A stretch of DNA of 64,000 nucleotides from Psychromonas sp030397575 (lineage in GTDB: Bacteria; Pseudomonadota; Gammaproteobacteria; Enterobacterales; Psychromonadaceae), in assembly GCF_046250175.1 (NCBI RefSeq), contig NZ_CP176468.1; one strand, written 5' to 3'. This document shows positions 54,637 through 63,999 of the stretch, one piece after another. Every line of letters starts with the position of its first letter. Position 1 is the stretch's first letter. The notes under the pieces are model-generated. The model saw nothing but the letters and a program-made list of their open reading frames with translations. It was not told the DNA's origin and made no database searches. The position numbers were made by a program, and so were the translations under genes.

Positions 54637-55506
54637 TTAAGCTTTTAATGCCATTTCAGCCATTTTCATGGTGCTTTCAAAAGATTCAGAGCCCGCAATA
54701 AATAAACCGTTATGACAGAACATAGCGTCTGCAAGTCCAGTTTCTTCTTGTAATGCTTTATCTGATAAACCCGCCCAGTTTGCAGGTAATGATTTTCTAT
54801 CTTCGAAAGATCCTGGCTCAACCGGCACGGTTTGAATACGCCATTGTCCCGTTGAAGAAGGATAAACCATGTATAGCGCTTCCTGTGACATTGCATGTAC
54901 AGTTCGCTTCCAAGGAATATACTTTTCTAACACAATAACTCTCGGATCAGGTGCATGTTGAATCGCTTTAGCAACAATCGCTTTTGCATTTAAGCCACCA
55001 CTCGCTGAAGCAACGAATCGTGCCAACACTTTCTCAGCAAAAGCAACAGCTTGATCGAAGCATTCATCAAAATGCGCATCTTCTTGCCATGTTGGGTTAA
55101 ACATAGAGATCGTTTGGCTAAGGCTAATACCCTGTGCAACCCCCTCTACATGCCCACAATCAATAGCATCTATGGTTGAGACTAACCCTGCATCGATAGA
55201 CGTAGCAACATCTTCATCACCCGCACAAATTTGTACTCCATATTTTTGCCAAATTAAGCCAAATGAAGAGTAAGGTATACCATTTTCACGTGCCCCCGCA
55301 CCACCTCGTTGGTGATGATCAAAGCGCCCTGTTTCTGAGTCATAAATACCCCCTACATCGATAACTAAGTCCGCTTGACGGATCACCTCTAGGTCTCTGG
55401 TTCTCACCAATTTAAATGAAGGAAAGATAGATTTTAGAGCTGCAATGCTGAAAACATCATCTGCATGAAAGTTACCGTTATGTGTCGCGATTGTAATTTG
55501 TGTCAT
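54637..55506 (-). CDS. MYG1 family (UPF0160) metal-dependent hydrolase/exonuclease
   Basis: A 289-residue DHH-like protein. The N-terminal metal motifs are clear: ATHNGNFHADDVFSIAAL, VIDVGGIYDSETGRFDHHQRGG, and the later TIDAIDCGHVEG; the C-terminal part has PRVIVLEKYIPWK and VYPSSTGQWRIQTVP. Eukaryotic MYG1 is a 3'-5' RNA exonuclease of nucleus and mitochondria; bacterial members are poorly studied and slightly shorter. ATG start without a strong SD. Single gene, followed by a hairpin. Confidence 0.9.
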   Translation of the reverse strand: MTQITIATHNGNFHADDVFSIAALKSIFPSFKLVRTRDLEVIRQADLVIDVGGIYDSETGRFDHHQRGGAGARENGIPYSSFGLIWQKYGVQICAGDEDVATSIDAGLVSTIDAIDCGHVEGVAQGISLSQTISMFNPTWQEDAHFDECFDQAVAFAEKVLARFVASASGGLNAKAIVAKAIQHAPDPRVIVLEKYIPWKRTVHAMSQEALYMVYPSSTGQWRIQTVPVEPGSFEDRKSLPANWAGLSDKALQEETGLADAMFCHNGLFIAGSESFESTMKMAEMALKA

Positions 55507-55774
55507 ATTTTTCGATTCATTTTATTTGAGATAAGAAATAGTTTGCGTGTTTTTACACTACCATCATATAAAAACCACTTCACCGGTGAATTCTATACTA
55601 TGACAGCTCACAAACATAGGACAGCTAATACACACCAGCTTGGCATATCACTCACAATTTGTGTAAAACTGTTAGTTGATGCAACTATTTCAAATAAGTT
55701 AAGCTCATTTGTACTACAAATAAAGGCTAAATTTAGTTAATATAACTGATACTAAAAATATCAAGGAGTTACAA

Positions 55775-56359
55775 ATGAGTATGTTGGATGAGGTAATGAA
55801 AGTATTAACCTATTACCACGGTGAAAATAACTTCAATATGAACCCACTTGTACCTAAAGATGTGGAGCATTATGCCCGGGCTGTATTAGATATACCCGAT
55901 GATGAATATATTCTTGCTGCGATGCGAACGTCATTTACTCAATTTCATCGAGGCATAGTGATCGGAAGAGATGCTATTTATTGGCGCAATGATCATAAAG
56001 TTATAACCAGTGTTAATAAATTAACATGGAATGAATTAAGTCAGCAAAAAGAACAATTTCGTGCCCGTCGACGCACTGTAGAGTTAGGTAATGGAGCTAT
56101 TTTCGATAATATTGGTTCCCTCAATAAAACCAGTATTATCATTAACTTGTTAGATTTATTAATCGATCGATATCAATCTCAAAACAGTCCGGCTGAAGGA
56201 TTTATCTTTGATGAAAAAGAGATGGTAGAATTAGTAAGATCTATTCCAAATAATAAAGAAGAACTTAAAAAACAGTGTGCTGAAAGTGCCGCTGATGCAG
56301 AAACTGTGAGTTTTCTATCAATTTTAGGATCCATCTTTAAAAAAATTATCGGGCGCTAA
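55775..56359 (+). CDS. Conserved protein of unknown function
   Basis: A 194-residue soluble protein, MSMLDEVMKVLTYYHGENNF..., with no signal peptide. A beta-rich central part (YILAAMRTSFTQFHRGIVIG, then RDAIYWRNDHKVI) looks like a PH-type domain reminiscent of bacterial PH-like proteins; the C-terminal part is helical (EEKEMVELVRSIPNNKEELK-type) and ends in an amphipathic SFLSILGSIFKKIIGR, which could contact membrane. AAGGAG lies eight bases before the ATG, a strong SD suggesting good expression. Followed by a terminator. No named family recognised. Confidence 0.7.
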   Translation: MSMLDEVMKVLTYYHGENNFNMNPLVPKDVEHYARAVLDIPDDEYILAAMRTSFTQFHRGIVIGRDAIYWRNDHKVITSVNKLTWNELSQQKEQFRARRRTVELGNGAIFDNIGSLNKTSIIINLLDLLIDRYQSQNSPAEGFIFDEKEMVELVRSIPNNKEELKKQCAESAADAETVSFLSILGSIFKKIIGR

Positions 56360-56399
56360 CATCCCCCTCTTTGTCCCTCTCCGCTAGTGTTTACTTCTC

Positions 56400-56434
56400 G
56401 TGTTTATGGTTTATCTATAAACACTTGATTTTTA
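56400..56434 (+). terminator. Intrinsic terminator after the unknown gene
   Basis: GTGTTTAT (56400-56407) / ATAAACAC (56417-56424), then TTGATTTTT. The rest of the 360-base spacer to 56719 holds no further feature I can support. Confidence 0.7.
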
Positions 56435-56719
56435 ATAGATATCACAGTCATAAAAGTGACATATTTTATTTGTAGCCTAGGCACATGGATGCACTTTAAT
56501 TTCTATTTTTTACGTAATACCCGTCAAGCTGCTTAACTTAACGACTTTGTTCTTTTAAAAACTGAGTAAATATGTAAATTACGACACTTGAATAGTTGTT
56601 ATTTATTTTAATATTTACCCTATCTATTTAGGACAGTTGGCATAACGACATAAAGTAAATTTATTGCCCTTTATTAAAGTGATTATTATGAATAATGTTT
56701 AACTAATGACAGTGAAATT

Positions 56720-58492
56720 ATGCCCAATTTAAAGACGTTAACGATTCAATCAATTATTCACGATAGAAACTTATCTATCGTATTCCAACCTATCATTGAG
56801 AATGGCCAACAAGCTATTTTTGGTTACGAAGCGCTAACACGAGGTCCCGTAGGTACAGATTTCCATTCACCGATTGCTTTATTTGAAGCAGCCAAACAAC
56901 AAGGTTGTTTGGTTGCATTAGAATTGTTATGCCGTGAGTTATCGATATCAGCCTTTAAACAAAGTAAATTACCCGGGAAACTGTTTCTTAATGCCAGCCC
57001 TGAAACCTTATTTGAGCCAAATTTTAAATCAGGTGAAACTCTAAAACTATTACAAAATAGTGGTTTATCACCCTCTCAGGTGGTCATAGAGTTAACCGAG
57101 CACAGCCCTTTAGAGAATTACGAGCTAGTTAGAGATGCACTTAAGCATTATAAAGAGATGGGCTTTGAAATTGCCATGGACGATTTAGGCTCTGGCTACT
57201 CTGGTTTAAGAATGTGGTATGAACTGCGTCCAGATTTTGTAAAAATAGACCGCCATTTTATATGCGACATTGATACCGATAAGGTCAAGCAGCAATTCGT
57301 TCGTTCCATTAAAAACATTGCAGAAGAACTTAATTGTAAAGTGATAGCCGAAGGAATTGAAACAGCTGATGAATTTCAATTTATTGAAAAAATTGGTACC
57401 CCTTTTTGCCAAGGTTATTATTTTAGCCGTCCTGAAGAGTCGCCCATTGTTAAATTATCATCACACTTTTTTCAGGATAGGAATTTAATCAATGCAACTA
57501 GTAACAGAATTTTATCTAGCGCGACGATTGGTGATCTTTTATTACCCTTTCAGGCGATAGACATTTCATCCAATGTACAAACCTGTACCGACCTATTTAA
57601 TCAATACCCAGATTTAGATTGCATTCCTATTGTTAAAGATAACCAACCTGTGGGTGTAGTACGGAGAAGTGGATTAACCAATCTATTATTTTCTAAATAT
57701 GGGCACGATCTATCGAATAAGTTTGAATTATCCAGGTTAATTGATCAAGACGTATTGCTCTTAGAGGAGGACTTAGCCATAGAGCAAGCTAGTTTAATGA
57801 TTAGTGAAAAAATCAATAATAAGAAGGTGTTAGAGTTTATCATTGTTAAACAAGGTCAATATAAAGGCATTGGCTTGATCATTGACTTGTTAAAAGAGAT
57901 AACAAGCTTACAAATTAATAACGCACGTTATGCGAACCCACTTACTTTGTTACCCGGTAATGTCCCTATTAGTAAAAAGCTCGATTATATTCTATCAACA
58001 TCAACCCCTTTCACTGTGTGTTATATAGATTTAGATAATTTTAAACCCTATAACGATTATTATGGTTATGAAAAAGGTGATCAAATTATTTTGGGTTTGG
58101 CAGATATTCTTAGAGCAAAAGTGAATGGAACTGATGATTTCATTGGCCATATTGGTGGAGATGACTTTATTCTTATCTCATCATCTATCGATTGGAAGCA
58201 ACAGTGCGAACGTATTTTAAATAAATTTTCAGATTGGGTAGGTTATCGGTACCGACCAGAAGATCTAGTTAATGGCGGTATTTCAGGTGAAGATAGAATG
58301 GGTGAAAAACAGTTCTATCCCTTATTAAGCATATCAATTGGTTGTGTTTGTCTTCCTCCTCCTTATTGTAAGAGTCACCATGATGTTGCCGTATTAACCA
58401 CACACGCTAAATCCATGGCTAAAAAAATCAAAGGTAACTCGATTTACATTTACAATGAAAGTAAACATCAAATAGAAAAACTTAACGCTTAA
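56720..58492 (+). CDS. EAL-CBS-GGDEF c-di-GMP signalling protein
   Basis: A 590-residue cytosolic protein with reversed domain order: EAL first (about 5-245; YEALTRGP, VIELTEHSPL, MDDLGSGYSG, VIAEGIET), then a CBS pair (about 260-395; DLDCIPIVKDNQPVGVVRR, and IEQASLMISEK), then GGDEF (about 400-590) whose signature is GGDDF rather than GGDEF. The EAL catalytic residues look intact, and the cyclase may be active or act as a GTP sensor. CBS pairs bind adenosyl nucleotides, so c-di-GMP turnover may be tied to energy charge. SD is weak. Confidence 0.9.
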   Translation: MPNLKTLTIQSIIHDRNLSIVFQPIIENGQQAIFGYEALTRGPVGTDFHSPIALFEAAKQQGCLVALELLCRELSISAFKQSKLPGKLFLNASPETLFEPNFKSGETLKLLQNSGLSPSQVVIELTEHSPLENYELVRDALKHYKEMGFEIAMDDLGSGYSGLRMWYELRPDFVKIDRHFICDIDTDKVKQQFVRSIKNIAEELNCKVIAEGIETADEFQFIEKIGTPFCQGYYFSRPEESPIVKLSSHFFQDRNLINATSNRILSSATIGDLLLPFQAIDISSNVQTCTDLFNQYPDLDCIPIVKDNQPVGVVRRSGLTNLLFSKYGHDLSNKFELSRLIDQDVLLLEEDLAIEQASLMISEKINNKKVLEFIIVKQGQYKGIGLIIDLLKEITSLQINNARYANPLTLLPGNVPISKKLDYILSTSTPFTVCYIDLDNFKPYNDYYGYEKGDQIILGLADILRAKVNGTDDFIGHIGGDDFILISSSIDWKQQCERILNKFSDWVGYRYRPEDLVNGGISGEDRMGEKQFYPLLSISIGCVCLPPPYCKSHHDVAVLTTHAKSMAKKIKGNSIYIYNESKHQIEKLNA

Positions 58493-58499
58493 CCTAGTA

Positions 58500-58536
58500 A
58501 ATAAAAAAGGTTGGCAGAGTATAATCCCTGCCACCT
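58500..58536 (-). terminator. Intrinsic terminator of the MFS transporter gene
   Basis: AGGTTGGCAG (58508-58517) pairs with CTGCCACCT (58528-58536) with one bulge; on the minus strand it is followed by TTTTTTATTT. It also lies just past the plus-strand stop at 58492 and may serve both. Confidence 0.8.
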
Positions 58537-58572
58537 CAATATTATGCTTATTAATAGGTCAGTTTATCCGAC

Positions 58573-59769
58573 TTATATTTCAGATTTTTTTGCATCAACG
58601 TCTATTGATGATAATGGTTGTTTAATCGCTCCACCTAAATACGCAATCACTGTTGCTACCGTCATAACGCAAACAATAGGCCACAATGAGTCATAACTTA
58701 AAAGCGCAGCTAATGCACTAATAGCAGCACCTAACATATACTGAGTAGCACCTAATGTTGCAGCTGCAACCCCTGCACTTTTTCCGAAATAATTCATAAA
58801 ACATGCACTGGAGTTTGGAATAACTCCTCCCATTGTTGCTGTAATAGCCACAAAACCTAATACTGTTAACCATAAAGATTCAGGGAAGAAAGCTGTGGCC
58901 ACAATCAAAATAACCGCACCAGTTAATTGCACTATTAAAAATGACTTCAATAATTGATTCGGCTCGTACTTATGTAAAAGATAAGTATTAACACGATTAA
59001 CAATTGAAACCCCTGCTACATTAAGTATAAGCAACCCAGAGAAAAAGGTTTCACTCACACCAAAATGTGCAATATAAGCAAATGGAGCGTTAGTCAAAAA
59101 TGTCATTAACACTGAAAAAGAAAAGCCCTGCGCCAATAAGAACCCTAACGCTCTCTTTTCTTTGAATACACTTAAATAACCACCACTTTTGTTCGCTTGT
59201 TTAACTTTTATTTCAGTAGGCATTACTAATAATGTTGCTACCGCCACAATCGCACCAACAATAGCTAATGAAGTGAATATCCATCCCCAGTTCGATAACT
59301 TTAATATAAGCGTACCAACAGATGGCGCAATTGAGGGGGCTAGCATGGTGATTAACATGATTAATGAAAATAGACGTGCAGCATCTTTACCATGTGCATT
59401 ATCTCGAATAATTGCAGGTACGCCTACCACGGCAATACCGCCACCCAAGGCTTGTATCATTCTCACTGTCCATAACATTTCTAAAGAATGTGCATACGGA
59501 ATAGCGAAACTACCTAAAGTAAATATAATGAGACCAACAACAATAATAGATTTACGGCCGAATTTATCGGATAACGGTCCTCCTACCAATTGTCCAATAG
59601 CCAAACCCAAAATATAAAGACTAACGGTAACAGCAACCATGGAAATATCCGTATTAAGATCTTTTGCCATGATTGGAATTGCTGATAAATAGCCGTCAGT
59701 GGCGAATGGTGTTAATGCAGAGATGCCTGCAAGTAACAATAATAGTGATGTAGATATGTGTTTGCTCAT
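58573..59769 (-). CDS. Bcr/CflA-type multidrug MFS efflux transporter
   Basis: A 398-residue major-facilitator transporter with 12 TM segments. The DHA1 Bcr/CflA hallmarks are present: TPFATDGYLSAIPIMAKDL in TM1, GQLVGGPLSDKFGRKS in loop 2-3, and the motif C-like TM5 region LAPSIAPSVGTLIL. It extrudes drugs or dipeptides by proton antiport; the substrate is unknown. GAGGG lies before the ATG. It is divergent from a MarR-type repressor with two operator repeats in the 94-base gap, so it is probably derepressed by its own substrates. Confidence 0.92.
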   Translation of the reverse strand: MSKHISTSLLLLLAGISALTPFATDGYLSAIPIMAKDLNTDISMVAVTVSLYILGLAIGQLVGGPLSDKFGRKSIIVVGLIIFTLGSFAIPYAHSLEMLWTVRMIQALGGGIAVVGVPAIIRDNAHGKDAARLFSLIMLITMLAPSIAPSVGTLILKLSNWGWIFTSLAIVGAIVAVATLLVMPTEIKVKQANKSGGYLSVFKEKRALGFLLAQGFSFSVLMTFLTNAPFAYIAHFGVSETFFSGLLILNVAGVSIVNRVNTYLLHKYEPNQLLKSFLIVQLTGAVILIVATAFFPESLWLTVLGFVAITATMGGVIPNSSACFMNYFGKSAGVAAATLGATQYMLGAAISALAALLSYDSLWPIVCVMTVATVIAYLGGAIKQPLSSIDVDAKKSEI

Positions 59770-59781
59770 AAAACCCTCGTT

Positions 59782-59829
59782 ATTTAGCTTTCTAGAAAGA
59801 TAATAATTGCAATTTAGCTTTCTAGCAAG
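59782..59829. promoter_or_regulatory. Duplicated MarR-type operator
   Basis: The 14-base element ATTTAGCTTTCTAG occurs at 59782-59795 and again at 59812-59825, exactly 30 bp apart. The first completes the palindrome CTTTCTAGAAAG (59788-59799), the second CTTTCTAGCAAG (59818-59829). They fill the short divergent region between the MFS and MarR genes. Confidence 0.75.
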
Positions 59830-59863
59830 GTATATTTACATTATATTAATTGAAGGAAGTAAT

Positions 59864-60364
59864 ATGAGTAAACAAAGCTCCATTGCTAATGTACTAGCGA
59901 AAACAAAAGCAAACTGGCCAGAATCAAATAACCAAATATCACCTGAAATATTGCGTATTCATCGTGTTAGTGCTTATTGCCAACAGAATTTATCATTGGT
60001 ACTTGAACCTTATGGGTTACAAGTTGCTGAATTTTCGGTATTAGAAACCTTAAGAAAAGAAAAGCCTCCCTATTGCCTTACTCCAACTGAATTATCCAGT
60101 GCTATGTTATTTAGCTCTGGTGGCTTAACCAAAGTACTTAATAGAATGCATACTGCTGGATTAATTCAACGGATGGATAACCCTAATGATAAACGCGGGA
60201 AATTAGTTCAGCTAAGTGAATCAGGCCAATCATTGATCGGTGAAGTCATTGTAAAATTACATAATACTGAGAAACAAAAATTTAATGTATTAAACACAGA
60301 GGAAAAGGCACAATTGAATCACTTATTAAATAGAATACTGCAAGTGTGGGAAGAAGATGCTTAA
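59864..60364 (+). CDS. MarR family transcriptional regulator
   Basis: A 166-residue MarR regulator: dimerisation helices at both ends and a winged HTH (about 55-120; LTPTELSSAMLFSSGGLTKV, LNRMHTAGLIQRMDNPNDKR with the wing). The start at 59864 has GAAGGAAG upstream; a longer frame from 59807 would run through the operator and is rejected. Divergent from the Bcr/CflA pump and next to DUF1499. It most likely represses the pump and itself by binding the duplicated palindromes. Confidence 0.92.
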   Translation: MSKQSSIANVLAKTKANWPESNNQISPEILRIHRVSAYCQQNLSLVLEPYGLQVAEFSVLETLRKEKPPYCLTPTELSSAMLFSSGGLTKVLNRMHTAGLIQRMDNPNDKRGKLVQLSESGQSLIGEVIVKLHNTEKQKFNVLNTEEKAQLNHLLNRILQVWEEDA

Positions 60365-60397
60365 CTTAATAATTACCTAATTAAAAATGAGGTCATC

Positions 60398-61129
60398 ATG
60401 TCAAAAATTAATACCCTTTGCTTAACCCTATCAATTGTTTGTATAAGTATTGCAGTGATAATGGTATTCGGCGCTTCACTTAATTTATGGGAACCTATCG
60501 TCGGGTTTTCTGCAAGTCGACAATATAACGATACCCTTGGCTATACCGCATTAACAGTGGCAGTAATAACTTTTATAATTAACGGCTATAACAAGCAAAA
60601 AATATTCAATGTAAAAGCAATCACCGCATTCATTCTTGGGATCGGGATATTAACACCAAGTATCATTAGCTTGGTGCGCGAGCCAGTTCGCTATCCTCCT
60701 ATTCACGATATTTCAACAGATACAACTAACCCACCTAAATTTGTTTTCTTAGGTGATGATAGACCTGGGGCGAAAAACACGTTGCAATATGGTGGACAAC
60801 AAATAGCAGAACAACAAGAGCAAGCTTACCCGAATGTTAAACCGCTTCTGACAAGCCTTTCTACAAAAAATGCCTACCAGAAATCTCTTCTTTTGGCAGA
60901 CAAAATAGGCTGGGAAATAGTCTATGAAGATCCGGAAAAGGGTTTTCTTGAAGCGACAGCTTACACTGCCTTTTTCCATTTCGCTGACGATGTGATCATA
61001 CGAATCAGTGAACAAGAAAATGGTAGTAAAATAGATATTCGAAGTGTCTCACGTATTGGTCGCAGCGATCGTGGTGTTAACGCTCAACGAATAAGCACTT
61101 TTATAGGTGATTTTAAAACAATAAAATAA
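60398..61129 (+). CDS. DUF1499 membrane-anchored protein
   Basis: A 243-residue protein with three N-terminal TM segments (about 8-28, 45-62, 72-92) followed by a DUF1499 domain (about 98-243): PPIHDISTDTTNPPKFVFL, AYPNVKPLLTSLS, WEIVYEDPEKGFLEATAYT and DIRSVSRIGRSDRGVNAQRI. Function unknown; many members are lipoproteins or membrane-attached. GAGG precedes the ATG. It starts 34 bases after the MarR stop in the same direction, so the two may be cotranscribed. Confidence 0.88.
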   Translation: MSKINTLCLTLSIVCISIAVIMVFGASLNLWEPIVGFSASRQYNDTLGYTALTVAVITFIINGYNKQKIFNVKAITAFILGIGILTPSIISLVREPVRYPPIHDISTDTTNPPKFVFLGDDRPGAKNTLQYGGQQIAEQQEQAYPNVKPLLTSLSTKNAYQKSLLLADKIGWEIVYEDPEKGFLEATAYTAFFHFADDVIIRISEQENGSKIDIRSVSRIGRSDRGVNAQRISTFIGDFKTIK

Positions 61130-61195
61130 ATCTTATAGCCGATCTATTTAAGCATAAATCAGCAAATAATGATTAGAATTGTTATCAACATTAAG

Positions 61196-61233
61196 ACGGA
61201 GATTGCTGGCTATAATCTAGTAATCCCCGTTTT
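61196..61233 (+). terminator. Probable terminator after DUF1499
   Basis: ACGGAGATT (61196-61204) / AATCCCCGT (61222-61230), one mismatch, followed by TTTT. Confidence 0.5.
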
Positions 61234-61368
61234 AATCCCCCAAGCATGATCTATTCACCTCTAGTTTATTGACCTAAAATTTAAACTCTAAATATTATCG
61301 CTTTAGTATGAGATAGATATCAATCTGATATAATCCTTTAAATCTAAAATAACTTACAGGATCAATCC

Positions 61369-62166
61369 ATGTTTAAAAAACTCACCTTTGTCGCAGCAGT
61401 TAGCGTATTAACAGCCTGTACCACTCTACAAGAAAGTATTAAAGACTATGTGCAGCAACCCGAAGTTAATTACAAATCAATTTCAGTGGGTGAAGTTTCA
61501 ATGGATCGCATCGAGTTAAACCCAACCTTTAATATTGCCAATAATAACGCTTTCTCACTGCCAATTAATAATGTGAGCTACGAGTTATCTTTAAACGACA
61601 GTAAAATGTTAGAGGGTGAAACAGATTCTATTGGTACACTCGCAGCCAATAGTAATAAAGATGTGGCATTATCATTAGCACTAACTCAAGAAACTCTGAC
61701 CTCTTTACAACAGCTTTTATTTAAAGAAAACAAACTAGATTATCAAGTAAAAGGAAGTGTGAGCGCACTTGGCTTATCTATCCCATTTGAAAAATCAGCA
61801 ACCTTATATGTACCGACGGTTTCTATCGCTGATTTAGAGGTGGTGAATGCAAGCTTTAGTCAGTTAGATATTATTCTTAGTTTAGAAGTTGATAACCAAA
61901 ATGAGTTTAGTTTACCGCTAGATGATGTTAATTACTCAGTTTCTTCGAAAGGTAGCGAACTATTCACTGGTGCAGTAAACAATCAAAAAATCAGTGAAGG
62001 AAGCAATAGCATTCAACTGCCGTTAAGCATTAAACCAAGTGATATGTTCAGTAATGTTTTTTCACTATTAACCAGCCCTGAATTACCTTTACACTTTGAA
62101 ATTACTTCTCCATTATTCACAAAGTCGTATGATCAAACGATTAATTTAACTTCATTTTTTAAATAA
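61369..62166 (+). CDS. LEA type 2 (WHy-domain) lipoprotein
   Basis: A 265-residue lipoprotein (lipobox LTACTT, Cys17) with two LEA2/WHy-type beta-sandwich domains: first about 35-140 (ELNPTFNIANNNAFSLPIN), second about 150-262 (IILSLEVDNQNEFSLPLDD). The repeated N-x-F-SLP motif marks each. Related bacterial proteins are linked to desiccation or envelope stress, but the role is unproven. AGGA precedes the ATG. A strong terminator follows. Confidence 0.88.
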   Translation: MFKKLTFVAAVSVLTACTTLQESIKDYVQQPEVNYKSISVGEVSMDRIELNPTFNIANNNAFSLPINNVSYELSLNDSKMLEGETDSIGTLAANSNKDVALSLALTQETLTSLQQLLFKENKLDYQVKGSVSALGLSIPFEKSATLYVPTVSIADLEVVNASFSQLDIILSLEVDNQNEFSLPLDDVNYSVSSKGSELFTGAVNNQKISEGSNSIQLPLSIKPSDMFSNVFSLLTSPELPLHFEITSPLFTKSYDQTINLTSFFK

Positions 62167-62198
62167 AAAATTAAAAAATAGGTAATAAACATAAAACT

Positions 62199-62234
62199 AA
62201 CCACGCTGCTTTATTGAAAGGAGCGTGGTTTTTA
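62199..62234 (+). terminator. Intrinsic terminator after the LEA2 gene
   Basis: AACCACGCT (62199-62207) / AGCGTGGTT (62222-62230), followed by TTTATT. Confidence 0.85.
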
Positions 62235-62274
62235 TTCTTATATAAGGTGTTTTCGAGCAACTGAATTTAAGAGA

Positions 62275-63999
62275 TCAGATTTGGTAATCTGTCTTTTCGA
62301 AAGAAGGAGGATTAAGTAACCAAGGCGTTAACTCTGAAGCAGGTTTTGGCCTACTAATAAAATAACCTTGTACATAATTACAAGCATAATCAGATAACCA
62401 AGATAAAGAATATTCGTCTTCTATCCCTTCCGCGACCACTTTTAAGCCCATGTTATGCGCTAAATCTATAGTAGATCGCACAATAATTTGATCATCAACA
62501 TCTTTTTCAAGTCGTTGAATAAAGGATTTATCTATTTTAAGCTCATGTACAGGTAATTGTTTCAGCTGTGCTAGCGATGAATAACCAGTACCATAATCAT
62601 CAATCGAGATTTTTAAACCATAGTCTTTGAATTTACTTAACAGTTGTATCGCTGCGGCCGTGTCCCCTACGACAGAACTTTCAGTCACTTCTAATGTAAC
62701 TTGACTATGACTGATATTTTGCTCATGCATGGTATAACAAACAAAATCATAGAAATCAGGTTCTTTTAAGTTCTCAGCTGAAATATTAATAGCCATGTTG
62801 ATCTCTAACCCTAGCTCATTCCACTTTTTGCATTGTATTAAAGCCGCAGTAAAAACCCACCGAGTTAGTGCTTCTATCTGACCAGTTTTTTCTGCAATGG
62901 AGATGAAGTTATCTGGTGGGATCATTCCTAAGGTAGGATGCTTCCAACGTACTAAAGCTTCAACGTGTTTAACTTTCCTAGACGTCATACACAGTTTAGG
63001 TTGAAAATATAACTCAAATTGGTTCGCTGGAATAGCTTTCACTAAGTCATTGATTAAACTTAACCTTTCTACTGTATTTACATCTAATTCAGGCTGATAC
63101 ATTTGTACTAAGCTACCTGTGTTACGAGTGTGGTGTAAAGCAGTATCCGCCATTTGCACAAGTTTAGTAACATCAGTGGTATGTTCAGGGTATAAGGCGA
63201 TACCCATTCGTACTTGCAGCTGCAAACTAATACCTTGGAAACTAAATATCTCTTCTAGTTCTTTATTGACTTGAGCGCTTACCTCGCTGACTTCCATGGT
63301 ATCGACAATTAAAATGAATTCATCTGCCCCTAGGTGCACTAAAAACTGAACATGTTGCTGTTCTGAGATCTTTTGTAATCGACTCGCAAGTGCTTGAATA
63401 ACTAAATCCCCTACGTCATAACCTAATGTCGCATTCACATCTTTCAGCCGACTTAAATTCAAATGCAACATCATAAAGTGATCGTCTTTTAAACCGACTA
63501 AAAACTCATTAAGGCGATGCCTATTTGGTAAATCAGTGAGCAGATCATGGTTAGCTAAACGCGTTATTGCTTCTTCTCGTTGTAACAAAGCAACCTGCAT
63601 ATGATTGAATTCATTAGCTAACTGGCCTATTTCATTTTTTTCTTTAAAGGTAATATTTTGTTGAAAGTGTCCACTTGCAATGACCTTTGCATGCTTAACA
63701 AGCCGGTTGATTGGTCGACTTATTGAAGCAGCAATAAAATAGGCACTGGTTAAAGAAGCAATAAGCGTTAAGATAGCCAACATCAACAGTGGCCACCACT
63801 GCTCTTCAATCATAGAAATAATATTTTCTTTTAGGCTATACATGTAAACAACAAGTTCACGGTCTTCGAAACGTGTCAATACCGCTGAAGTCCCAATAAA
63901 ATCATCAGGTAGGCGTTGTTCATCAATTGCACTTGTCAAGTTTAGCTTTTTTTGTAGGCTAAAATTTTGGATATGTTGTTCAGAAGAAGCTGTTAAGAA
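62275..63999 (-). CDS. HAMP-GGDEF-EAL membrane protein, N-terminus outside window
   Basis: The C-terminal 574 residues of a membrane-bound c-di-GMP protein; the frame is open to the window edge, so the start (before 64000 on the minus strand) is missing. Visible order: end of a periplasmic sensor, TM segment (about LLMLAILTLIASLTSAYFI), HAMP, a GGDEF domain whose signature is degenerate (HLGADEFILI), and an EAL domain with intact HVEALVRWKHP, LEVTESSVV, IDDYGTGYSS and VVAEGIED. It is therefore most likely a phosphodiesterase or effector, not a cyclase. A TTG at 63939 sits inside the frame and is not the start. Confidence 0.9.
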   Translation of the reverse strand, partial: FLTASSEQHIQNFSLQKKLNLTSAIDEQRLPDDFIGTSAVLTRFEDRELVVYMYSLKENIISMIEEQWWPLLMLAILTLIASLTSAYFIAASISRPINRLVKHAKVIASGHFQQNITFKEKNEIGQLANEFNHMQVALLQREEAITRLANHDLLTDLPNRHRLNEFLVGLKDDHFMMLHLNLSRLKDVNATLGYDVGDLVIQALASRLQKISEQQHVQFLVHLGADEFILIVDTMEVSEVSAQVNKELEEIFSFQGISLQLQVRMGIALYPEHTTDVTKLVQMADTALHHTRNTGSLVQMYQPELDVNTVERLSLINDLVKAIPANQFELYFQPKLCMTSRKVKHVEALVRWKHPTLGMIPPDNFISIAEKTGQIEALTRWVFTAALIQCKKWNELGLEINMAINISAENLKEPDFYDFVCYTMHEQNISHSQVTLEVTESSVVGDTAAAIQLLSKFKDYGLKISIDDYGTGYSSLAQLKQLPVHELKIDKSFIQRLEKDVDDQIIVRSTIDLAHNMGLKVVAEGIEDEYSLSWLSDYACNYVQGYFISRPKPASELTPWLLNPPSFEKTDYQI

